Position numbers and translations under genes: made by a program. The notes under the pieces were generated by a model, which ran no database searches, was not told the DNA's origin, and worked only from the letters and a program-made list of their open reading frames with translations. Of a DNA stretch of 64,000 nucleotides, positions 26,067 through 34,459 are shown piece after piece (position 1 is the first letter of the stretch; each line of letters opens with the position of its first letter). The stretch lies in assembly GCA_018648645.1 (NCBI GenBank), contig JABGQS010000006.1, positions 1 through 64,000 of the forward strand, given 5' to 3'. This stretch comes from Clostridia bacterium (lineage in GTDB: Bacteria; Bacillota; Clostridia; Christensenellales; SZUA-584).

Positions 26067-26291
26067 TTAAAACTTGCCAATCATCAATATCGCAATAACA
26101 AAGCCGTAAATCGCTGTCGTCTCTGCAAACGCAAGCCCAATCAACAACACCTGGTTAATTTTGCCGCTTGCCTCGGGCTGGCGTGCCACCGCTTCTGTTG
26201 CGCGGCTTGTCGCAATACCCATACCGATGCCCGCTCCAAGTCCGGTGAAAACTGCGATACCAACTCCAATTGCTACCAATGCACTATTCAT
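26067..26291 (-). CDS. atpE: ATP synthase c subunit
   Basis: Rotor-ring proteolipid of 74 residues: two membrane helices joined by the polar loop ARQPEA (residues 36-41). The ion-binding glutamate is Glu57 in AFAETTAIYG. Thr58, Thr59 and Tyr62 resemble the sodium-binding signature, but the helix-1 glutamine of sodium types (Q32 in Ilyobacter) is Met24 here, so proton coupling is more likely. The first helix is glycine-rich (GLGAGIGMGIA), as needed for tight ring packing. Confidence 0.96.
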   Translation of the reverse strand: MNSALVAIGVGIAVFTGLGAGIGMGIATSRATEAVARQPEASGKINQVLLIGLAFAETTAIYGFVIAILMIGKF

Positions 26292-26327
26292 TTTCTATAC
26301 CTCCGTGTTAAATTTAATCTTTTTTTA

Positions 26328-27116
26328 TTACGCGCTTATTTGTTTTTGTTCCTGCTCGCTCTGCTCCAGTTTCTTTTTCTTCTTAGATTTAAATATCTTC
26401 TTTGCACCATACGACGTTGTTTCTTCCATAAACGAAAGCGTCAGTATCAAGAATATATACGTTTGTATTCCTACATGGAACAAGTTAAAATATATCGATA
26501 CGATCCCGGGTAATCCAAACTGCAGATACACTTCGCTGTACAGCAAATTCATAACGACAAGCCCTGCAAACATGTTGCCGAACAGACGAAAAGCCATCGA
26601 CACCGGTATGACGGCGTGCGTAACAATATTTATCGGCAGCATAAAAGCCTTTGGTTTAACAAACCATCTAAGCCGTCCAATGACACCCGTTTTCCATATT
26701 CCAAATGCGTTGATTAAAATGAATGACATTCCTGCAAGTGCAATCGTAAAGTTTAGATCGGTCGCGGGCGCACGAACGCCGAAAAGCTCGACCAGGCTGG
26801 TGCAGAATATCATAATTGCAACAGTGAATATATACGCTGCAAACAGAGACCCGCTTTTGCCGAGTGTCGATTTCGCAAACTTCTCAAAAAATCCGACAAT
26901 CATCTCGAGTACGTTCTGCAAGCCTTTTGGTACTGTCTTAAATCTCTTAACTATGAATATACGCACAACGAGCGCAAACAATATGATAATCAACATTACA
27001 ACCCAAGCCGCTACGATTGTTTCGCTGATCTCTAAACCAAAAAAGTTAATCTTATGAGGTGTGACGGTAAGCTCTTCACTCGCTAGTCCTACTCTTGTCA
27101 ATAAGTTCTCAGTCAA
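26328..27116 (-). CDS. atpB: ATP synthase a subunit
   Basis: Stator channel subunit of Fo, 262 residues with five to six membrane helices. The essential arginine lies in SMAFRLFGNMFAGLVV. A second conserved block is VRAPATDLNFTIALA. The C-terminal helix (IQTYIFLILTLSFMEE) is followed by a lysine/glutamine-rich tail. It overlaps the preceding small gene by 8 bases, a sign of translational coupling. Confidence 0.96.
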   Translation of the reverse strand: MTENLLTRVGLASEELTVTPHKINFFGLEISETIVAAWVVMLIIILFALVVRIFIVKRFKTVPKGLQNVLEMIVGFFEKFAKSTLGKSGSLFAAYIFTVAIMIFCTSLVELFGVRAPATDLNFTIALAGMSFILINAFGIWKTGVIGRLRWFVKPKAFMLPINIVTHAVIPVSMAFRLFGNMFAGLVVMNLLYSEVYLQFGLPGIVSIYFNLFHVGIQTYIFLILTLSFMEETTSYGAKKIFKSKKKKKLEQSEQEQKQISA

Positions 27117-27399
27117 CGTGATTTTCCTCTCTGTCGCTCTTCTTACGTCTTAATACAAGGATTATAGATGCGGTAATCAGTCCAATTAGTATGCCGCCTG
27201 CCGCCCATATCAAATGCGCCAAAGACACTGTGGAAAGCAAGTAAAGCACAAGCACTATCGCTGCCATTTTTATAAGCAAAAGAGCCGCGCCCAAAAGCTT
27301 GAACCCCGTTTTTCCATCGCCCATTATCATGCCGCCGATTTTGTTTAATGCGAACACTTGAGCAGCCCCAATTGCAATACCAATAAATAATCCCCACAT
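27109..27399 (-). CDS. atpI: ATP synthase-associated small membrane protein (AtpI-like)
   Basis: A 96-residue protein with three to four membrane helices and a charged C-terminus (RRKKSDREENHVD). It is placed directly before and overlapping atpB, the usual spot for AtpI/AtpZ, which helps assemble the c-ring or handle Mg2+. Sequence likeness is weak, so the name rests mostly on position and topology. A good ribosome site is not seen; the predicted promoter ends only a few bases from the ATG. Confidence 0.65.
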   Translation of the reverse strand: MWGLFIGIAIGAAQVFALNKIGGMIMGDGKTGFKLLGAALLLIKMAAIVLVLYLLSTVSLAHLIWAAGGILIGLITASIILVLRRKKSDREENHVD

Positions 27400-27407
27400 A
27401 ACATATA

Positions 27408-27436
27408 ATTATAATCAATATTGCTCAAAAATACAA
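27408..27436 (-). promoter_or_regulatory. Possible promoter of the atp operon
   Basis: Minus-strand TTGTAT (weak), 17-base spacer and perfect TATAAT (27408-27413) lie between the acyltransferase gene stop and atpI. The -10 box is 8 bases from the atpI ATG, so a transcript from here would have almost no leader. The gene may also be read from further upstream. Confidence 0.4.
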
Positions 27437-28434
27437 GTGGAACGCTGTATAAACTTCTCATTCAAAGCATTATAATGCGATTTTCTTTTATTACCTTCAA
27501 TTTTCTGTGGCGGGACTCCTCGGTGCACAATTTGTGTAAACTCTGCAATATCCATACGCTTTCTGGAATTGCCTTTGTTATTCCATGTCGCGAACGAATC
27601 CACAACCTGCATTTTGTTAAGCACAGATAATGTATCAAAGCTCTCAAGAAAACCGGCAACGTCAACTATGCGTGCCATGCCGTACGGCGTTGCAGAATCG
27701 TCCTTTGCAGGCACGCTGTATTGTACTTCCTTAAACTCCAGTGCCAAATGCTCTGCCAATCTGCGTGCTTTCTCTTTGCTTTCAAACACCGTTTCGACCA
27801 CTTCTGCAACTTCGCCCCCGCCATAATACATCATATAAGCGCTCGGTTTATTGTCTTCTATCAAGACGACCGCTTTGCCCCCATCGCTAAAAAGCTCGCT
27901 CAAGCGGTTCTCCCACTGCCTAACGGTCCGAACCGCATATCCGTCGCACTTCGCCATCATGCTCCTATACATAGGAACCAGCTTACTTCGCTCGCTTACC
28001 TCTACTACGCTGCCGCTGCTCTGCTTGCCAACCTTCACTACCTTATTGTTCACATAGCTGTATGTAGCCCATCCCAGCCGCTCATAAAAACTGTGCTTAA
28101 ACGGATACAGATGCGTTATAAAAATACCGCGTTGTCTCATCAAACTAAGCGACTCGTAAAGCAATTGCCGCATATAGCCGTTATTGCGCTTGCTCTCTGC
28201 CGTTGCCGCGCCCGCAATATATGCAGACTTTATCACATTTGCCTGCACGCGTATTTTACACGGCAGCATGTGCACAACGCTGGCAAGACCATCGTCAAAC
28301 AAACCAAGCGAGTTGCCTATTGAGATTTTGTTTTTAAAATATGTGTCGATAAATTCATCTGAATCATCAAAGGAGCTTTTCCATAGCGCTTTCGCCTCAT
28401 CAATGTCGTTATTATCAAGCAGCCTTATATCCAT
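27415..28434 (-). CDS. GNAT-family N-acetyltransferase (Eis-like)
   Basis: A 339-residue protein with an N-terminal GNAT domain: acetyl-CoA loop region AESKRNNGYMRQLLYESL (about 77-95, R-x-x-G/N-x-G/Y variant) and HLYPFKHSFYERLGW, the strand-helix that ends the fold. The long C-terminal part resembles the second GNAT-like and sterol-carrier domains of Eis-type enzymes, which acetylate amines on several substrates. It starts two bases after the stop of the DUF2156 gene upstream. Substrate unknown. Confidence 0.8.
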   Translation of the reverse strand: MDIRLLDNNDIDEAKALWKSSFDDSDEFIDTYFKNKISIGNSLGLFDDGLASVVHMLPCKIRVQANVIKSAYIAGAATAESKRNNGYMRQLLYESLSLMRQRGIFITHLYPFKHSFYERLGWATYSYVNNKVVKVGKQSSGSVVEVSERSKLVPMYRSMMAKCDGYAVRTVRQWENRLSELFSDGGKAVVLIEDNKPSAYMMYYGGGEVAEVVETVFESKEKARRLAEHLALEFKEVQYSVPAKDDSATPYGMARIVDVAGFLESFDTLSVLNKMQVVDSFATWNNKGNSRKRMDIAEFTQIVHRGVPPQKIEGNKRKSHYNALNEKFIQRSTCIFEQY

Positions 28435-28436
28435 AT

Positions 28437-29330
28437 CTATTTCCTCACACAGTCAAATTTCTCTACCAAGAATATTGGGTTATACGACATCTTCGCTCTT
28501 CTCATTCCTTCGATGCCCATATCCTCTTCGCGATTAACATACTCCATGTCCATCCACTCGTTGCGCACAAACTCTCGGTTTATCAACGGGAACGCGCCCT
28601 GCAAATCCGGGTTCGCTTTCTCGATATGGATAACCGCCATATTGTCCCCGTGCTGCTCGCCAATCGAGAACGCTTCCATTTTCCCGTCCACAATAAGCAG
28701 CCCGCACTTGAGCCCCAGCGCATCAATATTTTTCAGCGCCTCTTTGGTAACAAACAGCTCATCGCTAAAATCGTCGTTCATACCGCCCTTGCTTTCAATC
28801 CAGCTTTCCTGCAGCGCGACACAGCGCTCATAATACTCGTCGGTATAAGCTCGATACTCAAAGGCATGACTCATAATCAGCTTGTTGATGTGATTGCGTT
28901 TTGCGCTATACTTTTTGCCGACCAGATTCGCCAAATCCTCGCTCTTATATACATACTCATAGTTGGGTCTGTCTTCCGTAAAAACAAACTCATCCGCCAT
29001 TTGCAGCTCAATCTGCTGTTTGATTTGCACTGTCACGCCCTTGAACCGCAGCGGTTTGTCATAAACGCTCCTCATGTACTTTTCGCACCTCAACACCGGC
29101 GCTGTTATGTCCGCTTCCGTATCTTTCAAAAAAGGCGGCAGCATGAACGACGGATAAACACCGTTCTCCATCAGCACATACAACGCTCCCTCGTCAAAAG
29201 CTATCTTGATGTGCCACGATTTTCTCCACAAATACATGTTGCCGAAACACGCCTCCACATTGCTGTATCCGCGCGCAAACTGCTCAAATGCCGCCTTTTC
29301 ACCAATCTCAATATCCCTAAATTCCAGCAT
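28437..29330 (-). CDS. DUF2156 / MprF-C-like acyltransferase-fold protein
   Basis: A 297-residue protein with the double GNAT-like fold of DUF2156 (related to the lysyl-phosphatidylglycerol synthase catalytic domain). Recognisable strings are FGNMYLWRKSW, KYSAKRNHINKLI, GGMNDDFSDE and KANPDLQGAFPLINREF, with NREEDMGIEGMRRAKMSYNP in the last fifth (invariant in this group). An ATG at 29330 follows AGAGG; a TTG three bases upstream is less likely. It forms an operon with the Eis-like gene ahead of the ATP synthase genes. Transfer of an aminoacyl group to a lipid or peptide is possible but not shown. Confidence 0.82.
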   Translation of the reverse strand: MLEFRDIEIGEKAAFEQFARGYSNVEACFGNMYLWRKSWHIKIAFDEGALYVLMENGVYPSFMLPPFLKDTEADITAPVLRCEKYMRSVYDKPLRFKGVTVQIKQQIELQMADEFVFTEDRPNYEYVYKSEDLANLVGKKYSAKRNHINKLIMSHAFEYRAYTDEYYERCVALQESWIESKGGMNDDFSDELFVTKEALKNIDALGLKCGLLIVDGKMEAFSIGEQHGDNMAVIHIEKANPDLQGAFPLINREFVRNEWMDMEYVNREEDMGIEGMRRAKMSYNPIFLVEKFDCVRK

Positions 29331-29501
29331 CAATACCTCTTTCCATAAACGTATTATATACCAATTCGATTTTTTTTGAAATATTTATTATTCTTGCTCG
29401 CCATTTCTTGCAATCTACTGCATTTTATTATATTCTTATACTAACTTTTACCCGGCAAATACGAATAAATTCATACTTTTTTAGCAGCAAAGGAGTGCAG
29501 T

Positions 29502-30689
29502 ATGCAAAGCGGAGTGACATTTTCGAAAGGATTTACCGCAGACGGCGTGGCATGCGGAATCAAGAACAACAGCGACAACGACTTAGCGGTAATAATTTGC
29601 GAAAAGGGCGCTAAAGCAGCGGGCGTTTTTACGCAAAACGTAATCAAGGGTCACTCGCTCAAATTAAGTCGGCAAAACATACAAAACGGCATTGCAAAAG
29701 CTGTCGTAATCAACTCGGGGAACGCCAACGCGTGCTTGGCAGAGCGCGGCGATGCAGACGCATTAAAGTTTGCTCAATTAAGCGCAGACGCGTTTGGTTG
29801 CAACCCTGCTGAAGTGCTGCCCGCTTCCACAGGCGTAATCGGCAAACCGCTTCCTTTGAACCTCATTTCAGCAGGTCTATCCAAAATTTCTCCAACCATA
29901 GACGGCGGACTCGCCGCTGCACAAGCGATTATGACGACCGACACAAAACCAAAGCAGGCCGAAGTCGGCTTTCTGCTCGGCGGCAAGCAAGTTCACATAG
30001 GCGGCATGGCAAAGGGCAGCGGCATGGTTCATCCAAACATGGCAACCATGATTTCCGTAATTACAACAGATGCCAACATTTCGACACAGACACTCAAGCT
30101 AGCGCTCAAAACCGTTTGCGAGGTTTCGTTCAACCGAATCAGCATAGATGGCGACACCAGCGTGTGCGATGAGGTTCTGCTTTTGTCCTCGTGCATGGCA
30201 GACAACGAGTATATAAAACCGGCAACATTCCAATTTTCAATCTTTGTCGACGCGCTAAAAGTTGTGTGCATTCGGCTCGCCAAAATGCTTGCGGCAGACG
30301 GCGAAGGCGCAACAAAGCTTATCACGGTCAAAGTTTCGGGCACCAAAACGAACGACGACGCACACAAGATTGCAAGCGCAATCACAAAGTCGCCGCTGTG
30401 CAAAACCGCGGCGTTTGGCAACGATGCCAACTGGGGTAGAATCATCACCGCGGTCGGCTATTCGGGCGCGTCATTCGACCCGCTGACTGTCGATATTTTC
30501 ATCGGCGACCTGCAAGTTTGCAAAAACGGCGGCGGGCTGCCTTTCAGCGAAGCTAAAGCATTGAATATACTTAAAAAGAAGGAAGTTGTCTACACAATTA
30601 ATGTCGGCAGCGGCAAAGGCAGCGACACCATGTACACCTGCGACTTTTCGCACGACTACATCAGCATCAACGCTGATTATCGAACATAG
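29502..30689 (+). CDS. argJ: Ornithine acetyltransferase / N-acetylglutamate synthase
   Basis: Arginine biosynthesis enzyme that moves the acetyl group from N-acetylornithine to glutamate; bifunctional types also use acetyl-CoA. The 395-residue precursor is autocleaved before a threonine: the motif GMVHPNMATM places the cleavage between Ala181 and Thr182. NSGNANAC, TGVIGKPLP and GDTSVCDEVLLLSS are all conserved, and the C-terminus ends ISINADYRT. AAAGGAG precedes the ATG. No other arg gene is near, so argJ stands apart from its pathway here; arginine repressor sites were not seen. Confidence 0.95.
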   Translation: MQSGVTFSKGFTADGVACGIKNNSDNDLAVIICEKGAKAAGVFTQNVIKGHSLKLSRQNIQNGIAKAVVINSGNANACLAERGDADALKFAQLSADAFGCNPAEVLPASTGVIGKPLPLNLISAGLSKISPTIDGGLAAAQAIMTTDTKPKQAEVGFLLGGKQVHIGGMAKGSGMVHPNMATMISVITTDANISTQTLKLALKTVCEVSFNRISIDGDTSVCDEVLLLSSCMADNEYIKPATFQFSIFVDALKVVCIRLAKMLAADGEGATKLITVKVSGTKTNDDAHKIASAITKSPLCKTAAFGNDANWGRIITAVGYSGASFDPLTVDIFIGDLQVCKNGGGLPFSEAKALNILKKKEVVYTINVGSGKGSDTMYTCDFSHDYISINADYRT

Positions 30690-30700
30690 GAGGATTCATT

Positions 30701-31159
30701 ATGGGTTCAACAAAAAAGCTGCGGTTCGAAACCGCTGACGAAGCGGCCATGCATTTCGCAAAAGCGTACACACTGGCTTCCCAAGCGAGCGGCAACGAGC
30801 ACGGCGCAGTCATCTACCAAAAACGCTGTTCCAAGAAATTCAAGCTCGGCAAAGTGCACATCGGCAACGCAGGTCACGTGCTGCGCATGTTTTTCAAGTC
30901 TTTTGGCGTCAAGCTCATTTTCATAAAGGTCGCCGGAACAATTCACTCACACCCGCGTGCATACAAAACGATACCGCCCAACAACTATTGCTGCGGCTTC
31001 TCGTATTACGACCGTTTCCTGCCGGGCATCCGCTACCTCTGCGCACCCAACGGCGTCCTCTACAAAAGCATAAAAAAAGCCCCCAACACCATCGTAATGC
31101 GCGGTCTATCAAGCTTTGGCGTGCAAGTGCCCGACAACGAGATTTTTGTAAACCATTAA
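30701..31159 (+). CDS. JAMM/DUF4329-like protein of unknown role
   Basis: A 152-residue protein. It shows the elements of a JAB/JAMM metal site: an early acidic residue in GNEHGAVIY, then TIHSHP (His-Ser-His), then SYYD (Ser-x2-Asp) about 15 residues later, followed by YLCAPNGVLYK. The pattern is like DUF4329 domains, seen at the C-terminus of secreted toxins and as free proteins. No signal peptide is seen. GGAGGATT precedes the ATG, 11 bases after argJ, so the two are co-transcribed. A protease or isopeptidase activity is an inference from the motif. Confidence 0.6.
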   Translation: MGSTKKLRFETADEAAMHFAKAYTLASQASGNEHGAVIYQKRCSKKFKLGKVHIGNAGHVLRMFFKSFGVKLIFIKVAGTIHSHPRAYKTIPPNNYCCGFSYYDRFLPGIRYLCAPNGVLYKSIKKAPNTIVMRGLSSFGVQVPDNEIFVNH

Positions 31160-31186
31160 CGATAATTTGTTGAAAATCAATATAGC

Positions 31187-31224
31187 AAAGCGGAACGGCT
31201 AATTTACAGCTGCTCCGCTTTTAT
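31187..31224. terminator. Bidirectional terminator after the DUF4329-like gene
   Basis: AAAGCGGA / TCCGCTTT arms with an inner GCT/AGC pairing, followed by TTTAT. It lies between convergent genes. Confidence 0.6.
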
Positions 31225-31238
31225 ATGTCTCGTTTTCC

Positions 31239-31979
31239 CTATATCACTTTTGACAAAAAGTCTCTCAACCTCGCGTGCTCAGGGTTGCTAAAGAACTCTT
31301 TTGGCGGAGCTTCCTCGATGAACTTGCCTTCGTCCATGAAAATAACGCGCGTGCCGACCTCTCGTGCAAACCCCATCTCGTGTGTCACCACAACCATCGT
31401 CATACCGCCCTTAGCGAGGTCCTTCATAACGTCTAGCACCTCGCCCACCGTCTCTGGGTCAAGCGCGCTCGTCGGCTCGTCAAACAGCATTACATCGGGG
31501 TCCATGCACAGCGCCCGCACGATAGCAATACGCTGCTTCTGCCCGCCCGACAGCTTGCTCGGATAGCTGTCCGCTTTCTCGGCTAGTCCAACTCGCTCCA
31601 GCAAAATCATTGCCCTTTTTTCAGCATCTTCCTTGCTCATTTTCAACAGTTTAATCGGTGCAAGCGTCATATTGTCGAGCACATTCTTGTGATGAAACAA
31701 ATTGAAGTGCTGGAATACCATACCCATCTTCTGCCGGTGCAGGTTGATATCGTTTTTTGGATTGGTGATGTCCACACCCTCAAAGAAAACCTTGCCGCCA
31801 GTCGGCTGCTCAAGCAGGTTAAGGCACCGCAAAAACGTCGATTTCCCGCTCCCCGAAGGACCGATTACGACAACCACTTCGCCTTTTTTGATTTCTGTGT
31901 CTACGCCATCCAGCGCATGCACATCGCCAAAATACTTTTGCAGCTCCTGTGTTTTTATTATTACATCGTTAGTGGTCAC
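31239..31979 (-). CDS. glnQ: Polar amino acid ABC transporter ATP-binding protein
   Basis: A 246-residue ABC ATPase that drives amino acid uptake. Walker A is [15 protein letters not shown], the Q-loop is [11 protein letters not shown], the signature [11 protein letters not shown], Walker [14 protein letters not shown] and the H-loop VVVTHEM. These and the FFSNPEH C-terminus are typical of the GlnQ/HisP type. It overlaps the permease gene by 11 bases. Substrate (glutamine, cystine or other) is not determined. Confidence 0.96.
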   Translation of the reverse strand: MTTNDVIIKTQELQKYFGDVHALDGVDTEIKKGEVVVVIGPSGSGKSTFLRCLNLLEQPTGGKVFFEGVDITNPKNDINLHRQKMGMVFQHFNLFHHKNVLDNMTLAPIKLLKMSKEDAEKRAMILLERVGLAEKADSYPSKLSGGQKQRIAIVRALCMDPDVMLFDEPTSALDPETVGEVLDVMKDLAKGGMTMVVVTHEMGFAREVGTRVIFMDEGKFIEEAPPKEFFSNPEHARLRDFLSKVI

Positions 31980-32670
31980 TTCGTCTCAGCCTCCTCTCCA
32001 ATATGCTCACACCCTTAGACATAATCATTACAATGATCAGGTAGATAATCGCTGCTGCAATCAACGGCATAAACGGGTCAAATGTACGTCCGCGGATTAT
32101 ATCCGCTCCTTTTGTCAGGTCCTGAAGCGCAATGTATCCGACAATTGCCGTTTCCTTCAGCAGAACAATCAGCTCATTGGCAAGAGGCGGAACAGAGTTC
32201 TTAAACGCCTGCGGCATTATAATGTTCGTCATGGTCTGTGTATAGTTGAATCCGAGACTTCTGCCGGCCTCAAACTGACCTTTATCCACCGACATAATGC
32301 CCGCCCGAAATATCTCGGCAACATACGCGCCGGAGTTTACACCAAAAGCGATAATGGCAACGATTCTCTTATCAATAGTGACCGCCCCAAAGATAACAAA
32401 ATATATGATTAGCAACTGAAGCATAATAGGCGTGCCGCGAATTACCGTAAGGTAAACCTTACAAATCGCATTGGCAATTTTCATTCGTCCTGTTTTGTCA
32501 TGCGTAGATCGTATTATGGATACGACGAAACCGATCGCAGTACCCAAAACGACAGCGCACACAGTTACCAACAGCGTTACACCGAGTCCGTCCAGCATAT
32601 ACCGCCATCTGTCCTCCGCGATGAAGTTATGTATAAACCTGCCAACTATATCAGCCCACCATTCAGCCAT
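31969..32670 (-). CDS. Polar amino acid ABC transporter permease
   Basis: A 233-residue inner-membrane permease of the His/Glu/Gln/Arg-opine type with five membrane helices. It shows the EAA-like loop ([20 protein letters not shown]) and the N-terminal [15 protein letters not shown]. The ATG at 32670 lies 9 bases after GGGAG; an ATG at 32679 touches that site and is less likely. One permease serves as a homodimer here. A terminator upstream separates it from the binding-protein gene. Confidence 0.94.
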   Translation of the reverse strand: MAEWWADIVGRFIHNFIAEDRWRYMLDGLGVTLLVTVCAVVLGTAIGFVVSIIRSTHDKTGRMKIANAICKVYLTVIRGTPIMLQLLIIYFVIFGAVTIDKRIVAIIAFGVNSGAYVAEIFRAGIMSVDKGQFEAGRSLGFNYTQTMTNIIMPQAFKNSVPPLANELIVLLKETAIVGYIALQDLTKGADIIRGRTFDPFMPLIAAAIIYLIIVMIMSKGVSILERRLRRSDH

Positions 32671-32714
32671 AAAAGCCATCTCCCTTGTTTTAGGTATTAT
32701 AGCACATATACCGC

Positions 32715-32745
32715 AAAAAAGGGCTACCGGTTTGGCAGCCCTTTC
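32715..32745 (-). terminator. Attenuating terminator between binding protein and permease genes
   Basis: On the minus strand GGGCTGCC pairs with GGTAGCCC (one wobble), within AAAGGGCT/AGCCCTTT arms, followed by six T. It probably reduces expression of permease and ATPase relative to the binding protein. Confidence 0.7.
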
Positions 32746-32765
32746 GCATTGCTTTACTACTTAAT

Positions 32766-33608
32766 CTATTCAGCGCTGATGTACTTGTCAATAATCTCTT
32801 GCAGTTTGCCGGATTCCTTAAGGTCTGTTAATGCTGCATTAACTTTTTCAAGAAGATCCTCATTATCTTTAGCGATTGCAGCCGCATACTCTTCAATCAC
32901 ATATTCGGTCTCAAGAATTACGAGTCCTTCGTTTTGGGATACAAACACCTTTGCAGGCTCGTTGTCAATAACAACCGCGTCAACCTTGCCCTGCATCAAT
33001 GCCAAAACTGCATCTACACCCTTGTTATAGCGCTCGATCTCTGCCAAACCATCGTCGATATAATCCCAAGTGATATACAGGTCGCCCGTTGTGCTTCCCT
33101 GCACGCCGATTGTCTTTCCTTCAAGGTCGTCGGCAGACATAATGTCGCTGTCCTCCGATACAATGATAACCTGCTTGCCGGTCGCATAGCTGTCCGAGAA
33201 GTTGATGCTCTTCAAGCGGTCTTCTGTAACCGTCATGCCTGCTAGCCCGATGTCCGCTTTGCCGCTTTGCACAGCAGCAATAATCGAGTCAAAAGCCATG
33301 TCCTCAATGACGAGTTCCATGCCAAGCTTTTCTGCAATAGCCGCTGCAATTTCTGCATCGATACCGACAATCTCGCCACCTTCGTGATACTCATACGGAG
33401 GGAACTCTGCGTTTGTTGCCATAACGAGAGTCATCACTTCCTCATCCGGTTCAATCGCCTCTTCAATTGCGTCGCCTGCTTCTTCGACTGCGTTGCCTAC
33501 TTCCTCAACAACATCTGCTATTGCGTCTTCTACAACATTTTTCGCGCATGCTGCAAACAGCGCAAACACCATAACAACTGCCAATAATACTAATAATACT
33601 TTTTTCAT
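32766..33608 (-). CDS. Amino acid ABC transporter substrate-binding lipoprotein
   Basis: A 280-residue extracytoplasmic binding protein of the SBP_bac_3 family. The N-terminus is a lipoprotein signal (MKKVLLVLLAVVMVFALFAAC; Cys21 is the lipid-attached residue). A stretch rich in Ala, Glu and Val (about 25-52) links the anchor to the binding domain, which contains FPPYEYHEGGEIVGIDAEIA, AGMTVTEDRLKSINFSDSYA and GSTTGDLYI. The start at 33608 follows AAGGAG; upstream extension is excluded. Gene order binding protein, permease, ATPase is typical. Confidence 0.95.
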   Translation of the reverse strand: MKKVLLVLLAVVMVFALFAACAKNVVEDAIADVVEEVGNAVEEAGDAIEEAIEPDEEVMTLVMATNAEFPPYEYHEGGEIVGIDAEIAAAIAEKLGMELVIEDMAFDSIIAAVQSGKADIGLAGMTVTEDRLKSINFSDSYATGKQVIIVSEDSDIMSADDLEGKTIGVQGSTTGDLYITWDYIDDGLAEIERYNKGVDAVLALMQGKVDAVVIDNEPAKVFVSQNEGLVILETEYVIEEYAAAIAKDNEDLLEKVNAALTDLKESGKLQEIIDKYISAE

Positions 33609-33642
33609 GTCAATTTTCTCCTTAAATTTTGAATATTTATAG

Positions 33643-33671
33643 ATTATAGCATGTTTCAATGTATAATGCAA
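33643..33671 (-). promoter_or_regulatory. Promoter of the amino acid ABC operon
   Basis: Minus-strand TTGCAT, 17-base spacer, perfect TATAAT (33643-33648), about 35 bases before the binding-protein start. Confidence 0.6.
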
Positions 33672-33742
33672 CTATTTACGGCAAATTACTTGTATATTTA
33701 TTCATATTTTCGAACTTTGTAATGTTGTACGGCTTCGTAGAT

Positions 33743-34432
33743 CTACAAAACCGAGTTGCCGTTTTCCGAAATGTCAATCTCGTCTGAAACAAACTTCTGC
33801 GTCTTGCGTCGTAAACCGTGCCGTCCTGCCAAAATCGTGGAGCCGCCCGTTGCAAAAATCTGTACCACCGCCCCAATAATAGCGACGGAAATTGCGATAC
33901 CCGTTACCATCGCAGAGTCCTTACTAAGAAATCCCGACATTTTTGAAACCAAGTCACTAAACCCGCTGATTTCCAGCGAGCTTCCAAAAATGAAAAACAG
34001 CGTTATAAATACTGCCATACAGCCGCCAAGCAAAGACGTAGCAATAATAACGCCTATGCGCCGATACACAAAGCTTACAAGCCCAATAATGAGGCATATT
34101 GTAGCTGCAACGGGATAGAAAAACGGCAGCTCACCCAGCCCAAACGCAACCGCAAAAAACAATAAAGCAAGCGCGCTGCCACACACACCTACAAAGAAGC
34201 TGGCAAGTTTTTTTAGTATAAACAGAATAACGTATAAAGCAACAGCACAACACACAACAAATATCCATTTGTCGAGACCGCCTGTCGTATAAAAGTCTAT
34301 CAAAAAAACGTACATCAAACCGGTGATAACCGCAACGCCGCATATCGGCAGCACTACGCGCGCCAGTCTATATCCAAAAAAACAATAAATCAAAGCAATC
34401 AAAATTACAATGATCCCCACACCAATTACCAT
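33743..34432 (-). CDS. Multi-pass membrane protein, DUF4203-like (paralog 1)
   Basis: A 229-residue protein with about seven membrane helices and a short charged C-terminal tail (RRKTQKFVSDEIDISENG). It is clearly a paralog of the gene just upstream (same size, same helix pattern; IYCFFGYRL here and IFCFFGNKW there). Glycine-rich helix motifs recall the DUF4203/TMEM198-like family. The gene follows its paralog by 27 bases. Function unknown. Confidence 0.7.
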   Translation of the reverse strand: MVIGVGIIVILIALIYCFFGYRLARVVLPICGVAVITGLMYVFLIDFYTTGGLDKWIFVVCCAVALYVILFILKKLASFFVGVCGSALALLFFAVAFGLGELPFFYPVAATICLIIGLVSFVYRRIGVIIATSLLGGCMAVFITLFFIFGSSLEISGFSDLVSKMSGFLSKDSAMVTGIAISVAIIGAVVQIFATGGSTILAGRHGLRRKTQKFVSDEIDISENGNSVL

Positions 34433-34459
34433 TTGAGTGATTCCCCGTTCTATGTAATA

